Source: Sunxiuqinia indica (GTDB lineage Bacteria > Bacteroidota > Bacteroidia > Bacteroidales > Prolixibacteraceae). Taken from it: a stretch of 64,000 nucleotides of DNA. The stretch is taken from assembly GCF_009847015.1 (NCBI RefSeq), contig NZ_WVEM01000001.1:124001-188000 (forward strand), in the 5' to 3' direction. How positions within the stretch are numbered: position 1 is the first letter of the stretch; each line of letters starts with the position of its first letter. This document shows, piece after piece, positions 8,585 through 16,031 of the stretch. The notes under the pieces were generated by a model that saw only the letters and a list, made by a program, of their open reading frames with translations, made no database searches and had not been told where the DNA came from. Both the position numbers and the translations under genes were made by a program.

Positions 8585-11500
8585 TTATTTTGCTTCCTGT
8601 TTTTTCTGAAATAGATAGTAAATTATTGGAACAACATAAATGTTTAATAGGGTTGAACTAAGCAATCCTCCAAGAATTACAATAGCCATTGGGCTCTGAA
8701 TTTCGTTTCCCGGTTTTTCCCCGGCCAGTGCAAGTGGAATTAATGCCAAAGCAGCTGTCAAAGCAGTCATCAGGATCGGATTAAGTCGATCAGCCGATCC
8801 ATGCACAATCCGTTCTTTCAAGCTTACAACCTGATCGGATAAGGATTGATATCTCGAAATCAGTAAAATACCATTGCGTGTTGCAATTCCGAAGAGCGTG
8901 ATAAACCCGATGATTGATGGAATGCTAATAACACCAGAGGTCATCCAAATAGCAACCACGCCTCCAATTAATGCGAGCGGAAGGTTGATCAGAATAATCA
9001 TGGCCAGCCTTGTGTTTTTGAATTCGACATATAACAGGATAAAAATGATGAGCAGGGCACCAATCGATGCGATCATCAAAGTACGCGAAGCATCAGCTTC
9101 ACTTTCAAATTGTCCGCCATACTCGAGATGGTAATTTTCAGGCAGCTGGATGTTTTCATTAATTTCCTTTTGGATATCATTGACAACACTTCGAACATCA
9201 CGGTCGGCAACATTGACAGCCACGACAATTTTGCGCATCACATTTTCGCGACCAATGGTGTTTGGTCCAAAAGTAGACTCAATGTCGGCCACATAATAAA
9301 GGGGTACTTTTTGTCCGTCCGGCGTATCTATCAGCGCATTTCTGATAGCTTCGATATTATCCCGGCTTTCGTCTTCAAACCTTAGAATTAAGTTGAACGC
9401 TTTTTCGTTGACAAAGACATCAGAGATTTTTTCTCCACCAAATGCAGATTCCACAAATTCAAGAAACTCATTTACAGAAATGCCGTAGCGAGCAAGCATT
9501 TCGCGGTTTGGTTTGATTTGCAACTGCGGAATTTCAATTTGCTGCTCCACCGATAAATCACCAATTCCCTCCACGTCCGAAATTGTCTCTTTGATTTGGT
9601 TTGCCAATCGGAACATGCCGCTTAAGTCGGTGCCAAAAAGCTTAATGGCAATGTTGGTTTTTGAGCCTGAAAGCATGGCATCAATCCGGTGGCTAATTGG
9701 CTGTCCAACTTCAACTGTAATCCCTTCAATCCGGTTTAGCTTCTGACGTACTTCGCTCAAAAAATCAACTCTCGAACGATCGTCCAACTCATAAGGGGCA
9801 TCAATTTCCGAAACATTAACCCCAAAAGCGTGCTCAGCCATCTCTGCGCGTCCTGTTCGTCGGGCAACCGAAGTGATTTCGGGAATCGATAACAAGGCTT
9901 GTTCGGCCTGGACGCCCAGTTTGTTGCTTTCTTCCAGGTTGATTCCGGGCATGGTTGTCGTATTAATTGTAAGGGACCCTTCGTTGAATGGCGGCAGAAA
10001 ACTCCGGCCAAAGCTGGTAACCAATAAGATTGAAAGAACAAACAATACTCCGGAAATGCTGATGACTGCTTTGCGGTAGCGAATGGCCTGGCTTAATGTT
10101 TTGGTGTAGTAATTTTGTAAGAAGCGTTCCACCCGGCTTCCTTTTGCTTGCTTCTGAAGTCGTTTTTCGTTGGTCAGTAAAAAGCTGCTTAAAACAGGGA
10201 TGACGGTTACAGCAACAAACAAGGACGCAAACAGCGAAACAATGTAAGCAATCCCCAGTGGTTTAAGCATGCGGCCTTCCATACCCGAAAGAAAAAACAG
10301 GGGTACAAAAGCGATGATGATAATCAAAGTGGCATTGAGAATGGATGCACGAATTTCGACGGACGCTTCGTAGATCACGTTAAAGAGCGGTCGCTTTTCT
10401 GTGTTGGGCAAACAACTGTTTTCGCGCAGGCGCTTGTAAACATTTTCAACATCAATAATCGCATCGTCAACCAATGAACCAATGGCAATGGTCATTCCAC
10501 CCAAAGTCATCGTATTGATGGAAATTCCGAGCCATTTCATGACCAAAACAGCTACCAGCAAAGAGAGAGGAATAGCCAGTACTGAAATGATTGTGGTGCG
10601 GTAGTTCATCAAAAAGACAAACAAAATGATCACAACAAATAATCCCCCTTCAAGCAGAGCTTTTTGAACATTATTTACGGATGTTTGGATAAACTTAGCC
10701 TGCTCAAAAATATCAGTATGGATCTTCACATCTTCGGGAAGCGTTTCTTTTAAATCATCCAGTGATGTTGTGATTTTTTCGGTTAAGTCCAGTGTGTTAA
10801 TATTGGGCTGTTTGGTAACAGTCAGGATAACCGCTTTTTCTCCGCGATAAGATCCATCTCCAATTTTAGGCGCAGTGCCGATCTTTACGGTAGCTACATC
10901 ATTTACCTTAATGGGATGACCGTCCTGCATTTTGATCAAAGTATTGCCAATGTCTTCCAGAATGTTGGTACGGGCTAATCCCCGGATCAGGTATTCCTGG
11001 CCGTGTTCATTTAGAAATCCTCCCGATACATTTTCATTGGATGCCTGGCATGCTGCGATTAACTCGTGAAAAGAAACATCATAAAATTTCAGCTTGAGCG
11101 GGTCGGCCAGAATTTGAAATTCTTTTAGATCGCCTCCAATAATGGCTACCTGAGCCACTCCGCCCACGGAAAGCAGGCGAGGGCGAATATTCCAGTCTGC
11201 CAGGGTTCGCAAATCCATTGCCGAGGTTTCATCAGCGGTCAGGGCGATCATCATAATTTCACCCATGATGGATGATTGTGGGGCCAGGGTAGGAGAGCCC
11301 ACCCCGACTGGCATGGCATCGGCAACGGTGGCTAGTTTTTCGCTTACAATCTGGCGGGCATCGTAAATGTCCATATCCCAGTCAAATTCAACCCAAACGA
11401 TCGAAAACCCCATGGCAGAGGAACTTCGGACCCTGCGGATATTTGTTGCTCCATTCACTGCTGTTTCAATGGGGAAGGTAACCAGCCGCTCAACCTCTTC

Positions 11501-11674
11501 CGGCGCCATTCCATGCGCTTCGGTTAGCACGACAACGGTTGGTGCGTTTAAATCAGGAAAAACATCCACCTCCATGTCGGTGGTTACATAAATTCCGGCA
11601 CCAAGAATAAGGGTCGCCATGATCAGAACTACCAGCTTATTCTTCAGCGAATATTCGATGATTTTATTCAGCAT
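8585..11674 (-). CDS. CusA/CzcA family heavy-metal RND efflux pump
   Basis: This 1029-residue inner-membrane proton-driven pump has the standard twelve-helix RND plan: one helix near 10-30, a large periplasmic loop, five helices (about 335-500), a second half starting near 535, and helices from about 865 to the end. The heavy-metal subfamily is shown by ADGMAPEEVERLVTFPIE-like sequence (here AHGMAPEEVERLVTFPIE) and by the helix-4 motif GGMTIAIGSLVDDAIIDVENVYKRL with the proton-relay aspartates. The substrate is probably Cu+/Ag+ or Zn2+/Co2+/Cd2+; the sequence alone does not decide this. The adaptor gene lies 17 bases upstream. Confidence 0.94.
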   Translation of the reverse strand: MLNKIIEYSLKNKLVVLIMATLILGAGIYVTTDMEVDVFPDLNAPTVVVLTEAHGMAPEEVERLVTFPIETAVNGATNIRRVRSSSAMGFSIVWVEFDWDMDIYDARQIVSEKLATVADAMPVGVGSPTLAPQSSIMGEIMMIALTADETSAMDLRTLADWNIRPRLLSVGGVAQVAIIGGDLKEFQILADPLKLKFYDVSFHELIAACQASNENVSGGFLNEHGQEYLIRGLARTNILEDIGNTLIKMQDGHPIKVNDVATVKIGTAPKIGDGSYRGEKAVILTVTKQPNINTLDLTEKITTSLDDLKETLPEDVKIHTDIFEQAKFIQTSVNNVQKALLEGGLFVVIILFVFLMNYRTTIISVLAIPLSLLVAVLVMKWLGISINTMTLGGMTIAIGSLVDDAIIDVENVYKRLRENSCLPNTEKRPLFNVIYEASVEIRASILNATLIIIIAFVPLFFLSGMEGRMLKPLGIAYIVSLFASLFVAVTVIPVLSSFLLTNEKRLQKQAKGSRVERFLQNYYTKTLSQAIRYRKAVISISGVLFVLSILLVTSFGRSFLPPFNEGSLTINTTTMPGINLEESNKLGVQAEQALLSIPEITSVARRTGRAEMAEHAFGVNVSEIDAPYELDDRSRVDFLSEVRQKLNRIEGITVEVGQPISHRIDAMLSGSKTNIAIKLFGTDLSGMFRLANQIKETISDVEGIGDLSVEQQIEIPQLQIKPNREMLARYGISVNEFLEFVESAFGGEKISDVFVNEKAFNLILRFEDESRDNIEAIRNALIDTPDGQKVPLYYVADIESTFGPNTIGRENVMRKIVVAVNVADRDVRSVVNDIQKEINENIQLPENYHLEYGGQFESEADASRTLMIASIGALLIIFILLYVEFKNTRLAMIILINLPLALIGGVVAIWMTSGVISIPSIIGFITLFGIATRNGILLISRYQSLSDQVVSLKERIVHGSADRLNPILMTALTAALALIPLALAGEKPGNEIQSPMAIVILGGLLSSTLLNIYVVPIIYYLFQKKQEAK

Positions 11675-11691
11675 AACTATTTTTTGAAGAA

Positions 11692-13017
11692 TTAGTGTTG
11701 GTGACTATGTGCCGGCAGTGCGCTCGACATAGAAGCCAATTTGATTAAGTACGGATTTTTGGTCGCTACATGATCGCCTGCGTGAAGACCATCGATAATG
11801 TGGTAATTTTCTCCGTCGTTGCAGTCAATCGTGACGTAGTGCTTTTCAAAACTTTCACCTTCTTCAGCAAAAACATAGTAACGGCCAGCTTCTTCTAGCA
11901 AAGCAGACCTGGGAACCACAATCGCATTCGGAATCTCCACTGTTTTCAGGTAAACTTCCACAAATGAGCCAGCCAAGAGGTTTCCCACATTATCGATTTC
12001 AAAATAGATCGGGGTGAACAGCGAATTGTCTCCGGTTGACTTGCCGTACGAAATTAACTTACCGTTCAGCTCATTGGTTTTATGAAGTTTCTTGTCGTAG
12101 GTTGTGACGAAGTTGGCTGTTTTTATTCTGCTCAGCATCGGAAAGTAGCGTTGTGGAACATCGGCTTTAACAACCAGGCGCTTGTTTTTTGTGATCTTCA
12201 AAAGCGGTTGTCCGGTGGTGACGAACTGCCCCTCTGTTACAAAAACATTTTTGATAAAACCGCTGTTTGAAGCGGCCACCTTTTGTCCGCCAGCTGAATA
12301 ATTTTTGCGAACAATTTCGTAACTATTCTTTGCTTTTTCGTAGGCCATTTTTATCTCGGCGAGTTCTCTGTCCGAGGTTATTTTATCTTCATTCAACAAC
12401 TTGGCGCGTTCATAATTGGCTTTAGCTGTCTCAAAGGCTGATTTCGAGTCCATAAAGGTTGTCTCAATATTGTCGTGGATTAGACCTTTGCCGGAAATCG
12501 TTATGAGCTTTTCACCTTCTCTGATTTTTTCTCCGGACATCAGTGCTTTTTTGCCAAAAACAACAACCCCATCGTGAACTGCTGTTAAGGTAATCTCATC
12601 GCCTTGAGCAGGCATAATTTTCCCGCTGGTGTGAATTACTTCTCTAAACGTTTTTGGCTGTAATTCAACGATGCCGTATTGTAAGTCATGAGCATATTCT
12701 CCTTCATTGTCTTGATGTGGTTCTGCATCATGCTGGTGAGTTCCTTCATCGTGCTGGTGAGCTCCTTCATCATGCTGGTGAGCTCCTTCATCGTGCTGGT
12801 GCTCTGCTTCAGGATATTGTTCTTCTCCTTCGTGTTCGTGGTCTTCATCGTCATGGTCGTGCCCTTCCGCTAAACGGCTGTGCTCTTGCTCTTCGTGACT
12901 GTGTTCTGAATCTCCGGTATGTGCGTGATCGTGTTCAGCTTCATGATGGTTATGTGTGCAGGCGATACCCCAAAACAGGTAGCCAGCCATTAAAAATGGT
13001 AGAATAATCTTCTTCAT
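11692..13017 (-). CDS. Lipoprotein periplasmic adaptor with His-rich repeats
   Basis: This RND membrane-fusion protein links pump and outer-membrane channel. I start it at the second Met (13017), because the sequence from there is a lipoprotein signal ending in the lipobox GIAC. A long His/Asp/Glu-rich segment follows (about 22-110) with four near-perfect copies of HQHDEGA. Then come the barrel-sandwich and alpha-hairpin regions (HDGVVVFGKKALMSGEKIREGEKLITISGKG, then a helical hairpin) and the beta-barrel. The His-rich tail is a plausible periplasmic metal sponge. An alternative start at 13026 adds three residues. Confidence 0.9.
   Translation of the reverse strand: MKKIILPFLMAGYLFWGIACTHNHHEAEHDHAHTGDSEHSHEEQEHSRLAEGHDHDDEDHEHEGEEQYPEAEHQHDEGAHQHDEGAHQHDEGTHQHDAEPHQDNEGEYAHDLQYGIVELQPKTFREVIHTSGKIMPAQGDEITLTAVHDGVVVFGKKALMSGEKIREGEKLITISGKGLIHDNIETTFMDSKSAFETAKANYERAKLLNEDKITSDRELAEIKMAYEKAKNSYEIVRKNYSAGGQKVAASNSGFIKNVFVTEGQFVTTGQPLLKITKNKRLVVKADVPQRYFPMLSRIKTANFVTTYDKKLHKTNELNGKLISYGKSTGDNSLFTPIYFEIDNVGNLLAGSFVEVYLKTVEIPNAIVVPRSALLEEAGRYYVFAEEGESFEKHYVTIDCNDGENYHIIDGLHAGDHVATKNPYLIKLASMSSALPAHSHQH
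12720..12806. repeat. 21-bp tandem repeat encoding HQHDEGA
   Basis: About four in-frame copies of a 21-bp unit (GAGCTCCTTCATCGTGCTGG type) encode consecutive HQHDEG(A/T) units in the adaptor. The copies differ by single bases, so the array could expand or contract without a frameshift. Confidence 0.8.
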
Positions 13018-13090
13018 GATTAACATGTTAACTGGTTTTCAGCACTAGCTGAAAACGATTAAAAATTAAATTAGAAAACTAAGGTTGGAA

Positions 13091-13513
13091 TTAAGCTAAG
13101 GCTGGAGGGCCACGAAGTGAAGCGTGAGAATAAAAATCAAATTGGTAATGATTAATCCAGTAATCTACATGCGTTATTTTTTCTTTGGGGGGAAGCAAAT
13201 TCGCTACAAAGCTGTATATGTAGACGGCATTGCTAATTGTCAGTTTTGATAGGTTGGTGGTTGCTTCGGTGGAGAAATGACAAGCATGGCAATGTGCATT
13301 GTCGTGAGTTTCCTGGCACTGGGTTGTCGCCAATGTTTGATGCAAGTCAACTGATTGTTGAGTAACGCTTGTTGCCGTATTGTCGTGAGTGCATTCATGT
13401 TCGCAGGTTGCAACACGAGCATGATGGTGATGAGGGATAACAGCATGTGCGATGATTACCACCATGGCTATCCACATAAAAAATGCTCCGATATATTTAA
13501 GCTTTTGAATCAT
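13091..13513 (-). CDS. Small His/Cys-rich secreted protein of the metal efflux operon
   Basis: The open frame extends to a TTG at 13552, but the ATG at 13513 gives a normal N-terminus (MIQKLKYIGAFFMWIAMVV) with a hydrophobic signal or anchor ending near residue 25. The mature 115 residues are rich in His and Cys (IPHHHHARVATCEHECTHD, then CQETHDNAHCHACHF) and end in SLRGPPALA. A C-terminal LRxPP motif is shared by small proteins at the head of Bacteroidota metal-efflux operons. A role in periplasmic metal binding or sensing is inferred. It is the first gene of the operon, 73 bases before the adaptor. Confidence 0.7.
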   Translation of the reverse strand: MIQKLKYIGAFFMWIAMVVIIAHAVIPHHHHARVATCEHECTHDNTATSVTQQSVDLHQTLATTQCQETHDNAHCHACHFSTEATTNLSKLTISNAVYIYSFVANLLPPKEKITHVDYWINHYQFDFYSHASLRGPPALA

Positions 13514-13596
13514 TTCGACAATCCGGATAGCAAAAATACAATTTTCTATCAAACTTGAAACTTTTAGATAGTCATCGGGTGTTAATATTTTTAAAT

Positions 13597-13629
13597 AAAA
13601 AAACCTTCACCAAATAAATGATGAAGGTT
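13597..13629 (-). terminator. Terminator of the aldolase/chorismate mutase operon
   Basis: On the minus strand, AACCTTCA (13629-13622) pairs with TGAAGGTT (13609-13602), followed by a run of seven T. It lies about 45 bases beyond the aldolase stop codon. Confidence 0.75.
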
Positions 13630-13674
13630 GATGAATTTAGGGTTTGATTCGCGGACAGGCCACGTAATATTGTA

Positions 13675-14625
13675 TTACTCTAATAATTCGTAGTCGTGCA
13701 TTTCTTTCATAAACGAAACAAAATCATCTTTCTTTTCCGAATCCATCCAGCCCATTGCACTGCGCGGATGTTCGTTTAAAGCCCCTGTAATCAGGTAGGG
13801 AACATGGTATCCCCAGTCAATCTTGTTATTCCAGGGCAATACTTGTTCCTGAATTACCTTTAATAATGGCAACAACCGGTATTTGGGATTTTTCAAGAAA
13901 GCAACTAAGATTTCAATCGGGCAGTTTCCGGCACCACGTCCCATACCAAGCAAGGTAGCGTCCAGCATAGTCGCACCTTTCATGAGCGAGGTAATGGTGT
14001 TGCTCATAGCGAGCTGCATATTGTTATGCGCATGAATTCCGATTACTTTCCCTGGCAAGGCTTTGGTGTATTTGTCCATCAATTTCTCAATCGACTCGCA
14101 GTACATGCTTCCGAAGCTGTCCACCAAATAGAACACAGGAACTCTTGATGCGGCAAAATCAGCCAATGCTTCATCCAGATCATGTTCACTGACTTTAGAA
14201 ACAGCCATTAAATTGATCGTTGTTTCATAACCTTTATCCATGCAGTGGTGCGCAAGTTCAATTGCTTTATCCATTTGGTGCGCATAACAAGCAACACGAA
14301 TTAAATCGATCAGGCTTTCGCTGGCTTGTGGGATGTCGTCAAAGTCAATCCGGCCAACATCAGCCATTGCCGATAATTTCAGATTTGTATTATTATCACC
14401 GACAATGCGTCGTAAGTCTTTGTCTGCACAAAATTTCCATGGCCCAACTTCTTTGCGGTCAAAGGCTTTTTCGCTGCTCAGGTAACCAATTTCCATGTAA
14501 TCAACACCTGCTTCAACGCATGCGTCATATACTCCTTTTACAAAGGCGTCATCAAATTGCCACTTGTTCATCAGTCCGCCATCACGAACGGTGCAGTCCA
14601 GTACTTTAATATCTTTTTTGTACAT
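13675..14625 (-). CDS. DRE-TIM metallolyase, HMGL-like aldolase domain
   Basis: This 316-residue TIM-barrel enzyme belongs to the HMG-CoA lyase/4-hydroxy-2-oxovalerate aldolase superfamily. The N-terminal metal and substrate motif is LDCTVRDGGLMNKWQFDD (about 8-25), and the metal-binding HxH is in GIHAHNNMQLAMSN (about 196-209). The Cys- and Gly-rich GMGRGAGNCPIE loop (about 226-237) is typical of the aldolases. It lacks the DmpG communication domain and the LeuA regulatory domain, so it is not a standard isopropylmalate synthase. The upstream gene, 17 bases away, is a chorismate mutase-like protein, which suggests a substrate linked to chorismate or a 2-oxo acid. The exact reaction is unknown. 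Confidence 0.8.
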   Translation of the reverse strand: MYKKDIKVLDCTVRDGGLMNKWQFDDAFVKGVYDACVEAGVDYMEIGYLSSEKAFDRKEVGPWKFCADKDLRRIVGDNNTNLKLSAMADVGRIDFDDIPQASESLIDLIRVACYAHQMDKAIELAHHCMDKGYETTINLMAVSKVSEHDLDEALADFAASRVPVFYLVDSFGSMYCESIEKLMDKYTKALPGKVIGIHAHNNMQLAMSNTITSLMKGATMLDATLLGMGRGAGNCPIEILVAFLKNPKYRLLPLLKVIQEQVLPWNNKIDWGYHVPYLITGALNEHPRSAMGWMDSEKKDDFVSFMKEMHDYELLE

Positions 14626-14642
14626 TTTTAAGTCTTTATGGT

Positions 14643-14933
14643 TTATTTTTTCAAAAGTTTGAGTTCTCTTTCAATATTGTGCTGTACTAATTGCTTGAAA
14701 ATATTTTCGATAAAATCAGCATTCAATTGCAGATCGTTCGCCCATTCGCGTCGCTGGGCATAAACCTCGTTTTGGCGGTCTTGTGCAATTACTGAATCCT
14801 GGTCGGTTTTGTATTTGACAATTTCTTCAACAAACTCCTGGCGGTTGGCTAGTAGTTTGAGGATGGAGAGGTCAATGTGATCAATCTCATTTCTAATCTC
14901 TTCTATTGTATTACACGCACTTGGTTTTTTCAT
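14643..14933 (-). CDS. Chorismate mutase-type (AroQ class) small protein
   Basis: This 96-residue all-helical protein matches the AroQ fold: IRNEIDHIDLSILKLLANRQEFVEEIVKYK forms the first long helix, with the Arg/Lys that bind the chorismate carboxylates, and DRQNEVYAQRREWA the second. The spacing resembles PchB-like isochorismate-pyruvate lyases and monofunctional mutases. It would rearrange chorismate to prephenate, or cleave isochorismate. It is the first gene of a two-gene minus-strand operon with the aldolase. A minus-strand TACTTTTG -7 element lies at 14953-14960. Confidence 0.8.
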   Translation of the reverse strand: MKKPSACNTIEEIRNEIDHIDLSILKLLANRQEFVEEIVKYKTDQDSVIAQDRQNEVYAQRREWANDLQLNADFIENIFKQLVQHNIERELKLLKK

Positions 14934-14952
14934 TTTGTAGAATATTTCGCCA

Positions 14953-14960
14953 CAAAAGTA
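14953..14960 (-). promoter_or_regulatory. -7 element of the chorismate mutase/aldolase operon
   Basis: The plus strand reads CAAAAGTA, which is TACTTTTG on the minus strand, a full match to TAnnTTTG 20 bases before the start codon. There is no TTTG at the expected -33 spacing. Confidence 0.5.
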
Positions 14961-15073
14961 ATAAATTGAAGTTTTTAAGAAATAATTTACATTAATTTAT
15001 AATCAGAACAAATTAGAAATTAGTCATTTATCTATCCTTATTTAGATTCAATAAAAAAAAAGAAAGTATTTTT

Positions 15074-15104
15074 TTTGCTTTTTTCAAATATGTATCTACA
15101 TTTG
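15074..15104 (+). promoter_or_regulatory. Bacteroidota promoter of the sulfite reduction operon
   Basis: TTTG at 15074-15077 and TACATTTG at 15097-15104 are separated by exactly 19 bases, the canonical -33/-7 arrangement. Transcription should start near 15111, about 23 bases before the small leader ORF. Confidence 0.8.
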
Positions 15105-15133
15105 AGGCGTTAAACAAACGCAAAATTGAATCG

Positions 15134-15235
15134 ATGAATTTTAGAACTTCTGTATATAAAATGATGTGTGTAACATGTAACATGATGATGTGTATGTGTT
15201 GTGGATTTCTTATGCAGAAGGGAATAAAGAGATGA
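15134..15235 (+). CDS. Cys/Met-rich leader peptide (attenuator ORF)
   Basis: This 33-codon ORF contains eight Met and five Cys codons. Eleven of these fall in residues 10-23 (MMCVTCNMMMCMCC). The end of the peptide is GFLMQKGIKR. It lies between a canonical promoter and an intrinsic terminator, upstream of the sulfite reduction operon, so its product is probably only a sensor of charged Cys- and Met-tRNA. Bases 15215-15222 inside it (CAGAAGGG) are identical to the 3' arm of the terminator and can pair with the 5' arm at 15268-15275. The role is inferred from layout and codon content. Confidence 0.75.
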   Translation: MNFRTSVYKMMCVTCNMMMCMCCGFLMQKGIKR

Positions 15236-15275
15236 AAATATAGTGTGATATAACAATCATAGTAAAGCCCTTCTG
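15215..15275 (+). promoter_or_regulatory. Predicted antiterminator pairing
   Basis: CAGAAGGG at 15215-15222 is perfectly complementary to CCCTTCTG at 15268-15275, the 5' arm of the downstream terminator, so the two structures exclude each other. A ribosome at the leader stop codon (15233-15235) would cover 15215-15222 and let the terminator form. A ribosome stalled on the Cys/Met codons upstream would leave it free to form the antiterminator. Confidence 0.65.
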
Positions 15276-15296
15276 GAACCCAGAAGGGCTTTTTTT
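15264..15296 (+). terminator. Attenuator terminator before the sulfite operon
   Basis: AAAGCCCTTCTG (15264-15275) pairs with CAGAAGGGCTTT (15281-15292) across a GAACC loop, followed by T residues to 15296. It stands 31 bases before the first structural gene of the operon. Confidence 0.9.
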
Positions 15297-15327
15297 ATGG
15301 TTTTAGATAAAATAACATCAATTGAGT

Positions 15328-15558
15328 ATGAGAGAAAAAGCATATCGCAGTGTCGTAAAAACAATTTCGTGGAGAATGGTTGGAACCATAGATACGATAA
15401 TGATTGCATGGTTGGTTGTTGGAAAATTGGAGTATGCTGTGACCATTGGAGGTGTTGAGTTGTTTACAAAGATGATCTTGTATTATTTCCACGAACGCAC
15501 GTGGAATAAGGTCAAGTTTGGAAAAATTGATGACTCCGACATCGAATATCAAATTTAA
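15328..15558 (+). CDS. DUF2061 small membrane protein
   Basis: This 76-residue protein starts at the ATG at 15328; the in-frame TTG at 15322 would add two residues. The sequence REKAYRSVVKTISWRMVGTIDT, then LEYAVTIGGVELFTKMILYYFHERTWNKVKFG, is the DUF2061 pattern, with two hydrophobic segments (about 20-33 and 37-52). Its role is unknown. It heads the operon, 5 bases before the siroheme dehydrogenase gene, and sits immediately after the attenuator, so it is expected to be controlled by sulfur amino-acid supply. Confidence 0.85.
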   Translation: MREKAYRSVVKTISWRMVGTIDTIMIAWLVVGKLEYAVTIGGVELFTKMILYYFHERTWNKVKFGKIDDSDIEYQI

Positions 15559-15563
15559 AAGGC

Positions 15564-16031
15564 ATGGAAAAGAATTACTTACCTATTGCAGTTAATATTG
15601 CCGGCGAGAAGATCCTGATCATTGGGGGAGATCAGTCGGCCTGGAACAAGATTAAGATTCTGAAGCGTTTTAATGCTTATCTGGAAGTAATTGCGCTGCA
15701 AGTGTGTGACGATATTAAAAACAGCGATGTGCCTTATCGCGAAAAAGCTTACGAAAAAGGTGATTTGAATGGCTACCTGATGTTTTATTCATGTACAAAC
15801 AACCCTGAGCTGGATGCACAAATTGCGAAAGATGGACGCGAAGCAGGAGTACTTGTCAACATTCATGATAATCCGGCACTTTGCCAGTTTGTTTCACCTG
15901 CCATCTACCAAAACGGGAACATTCGGGTGGCCGTCAGCTCAAATGCGAAAGATGTTTATTCATCAATCAGAATCAGAAATGAGATCAAAGAATTTTTAGA
16001 AACTAAAACAGATAAAGACCAGAAGAAATGA
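15564..16031 (+). CDS. Precorrin-2 dehydrogenase/sirohydrochlorin ferrochelatase (Met8/CysG-N type)
   Basis: This 155-residue protein corresponds to the N-terminal Rossmann part of CysG: NYLPIAVNIAGEKILIIGGDQSAWNKIKIL carries the NAD-binding glycine loop, and FYSCTNNPELDAQIAKDGREAGVLVNIHDNPALCQFVSPAI the conserved catalytic region with N and D. It would oxidise precorrin-2 and insert iron to make siroheme for the sulfite reductase encoded downstream. It is shorter than CysG-N of E. coli and lacks the methyltransferase half, which is encoded separately at 21250-22047. Its end overlaps the next start by four bases. Confidence 0.85.
   Translation: MEKNYLPIAVNIAGEKILIIGGDQSAWNKIKILKRFNAYLEVIALQVCDDIKNSDVPYREKAYEKGDLNGYLMFYSCTNNPELDAQIAKDGREAGVLVNIHDNPALCQFVSPAIYQNGNIRVAVSSNAKDVYSSIRIRNEIKEFLETKTDKDQKK

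Noticed and set aside
12636-13007. Several open frames on both strands over the His-repeat region
   Set aside because: They are products of the 21-bp repeat in the adaptor gene, where a periodic sequence keeps other frames open.
14934-15327. SAM or other known riboswitch before the sulfite operon
   Set aside because: I looked for a multi-helix aptamer before the terminator. The leader is occupied by a short ORF and a simple alternative pairing, with no recognisable SAM-riboswitch core.
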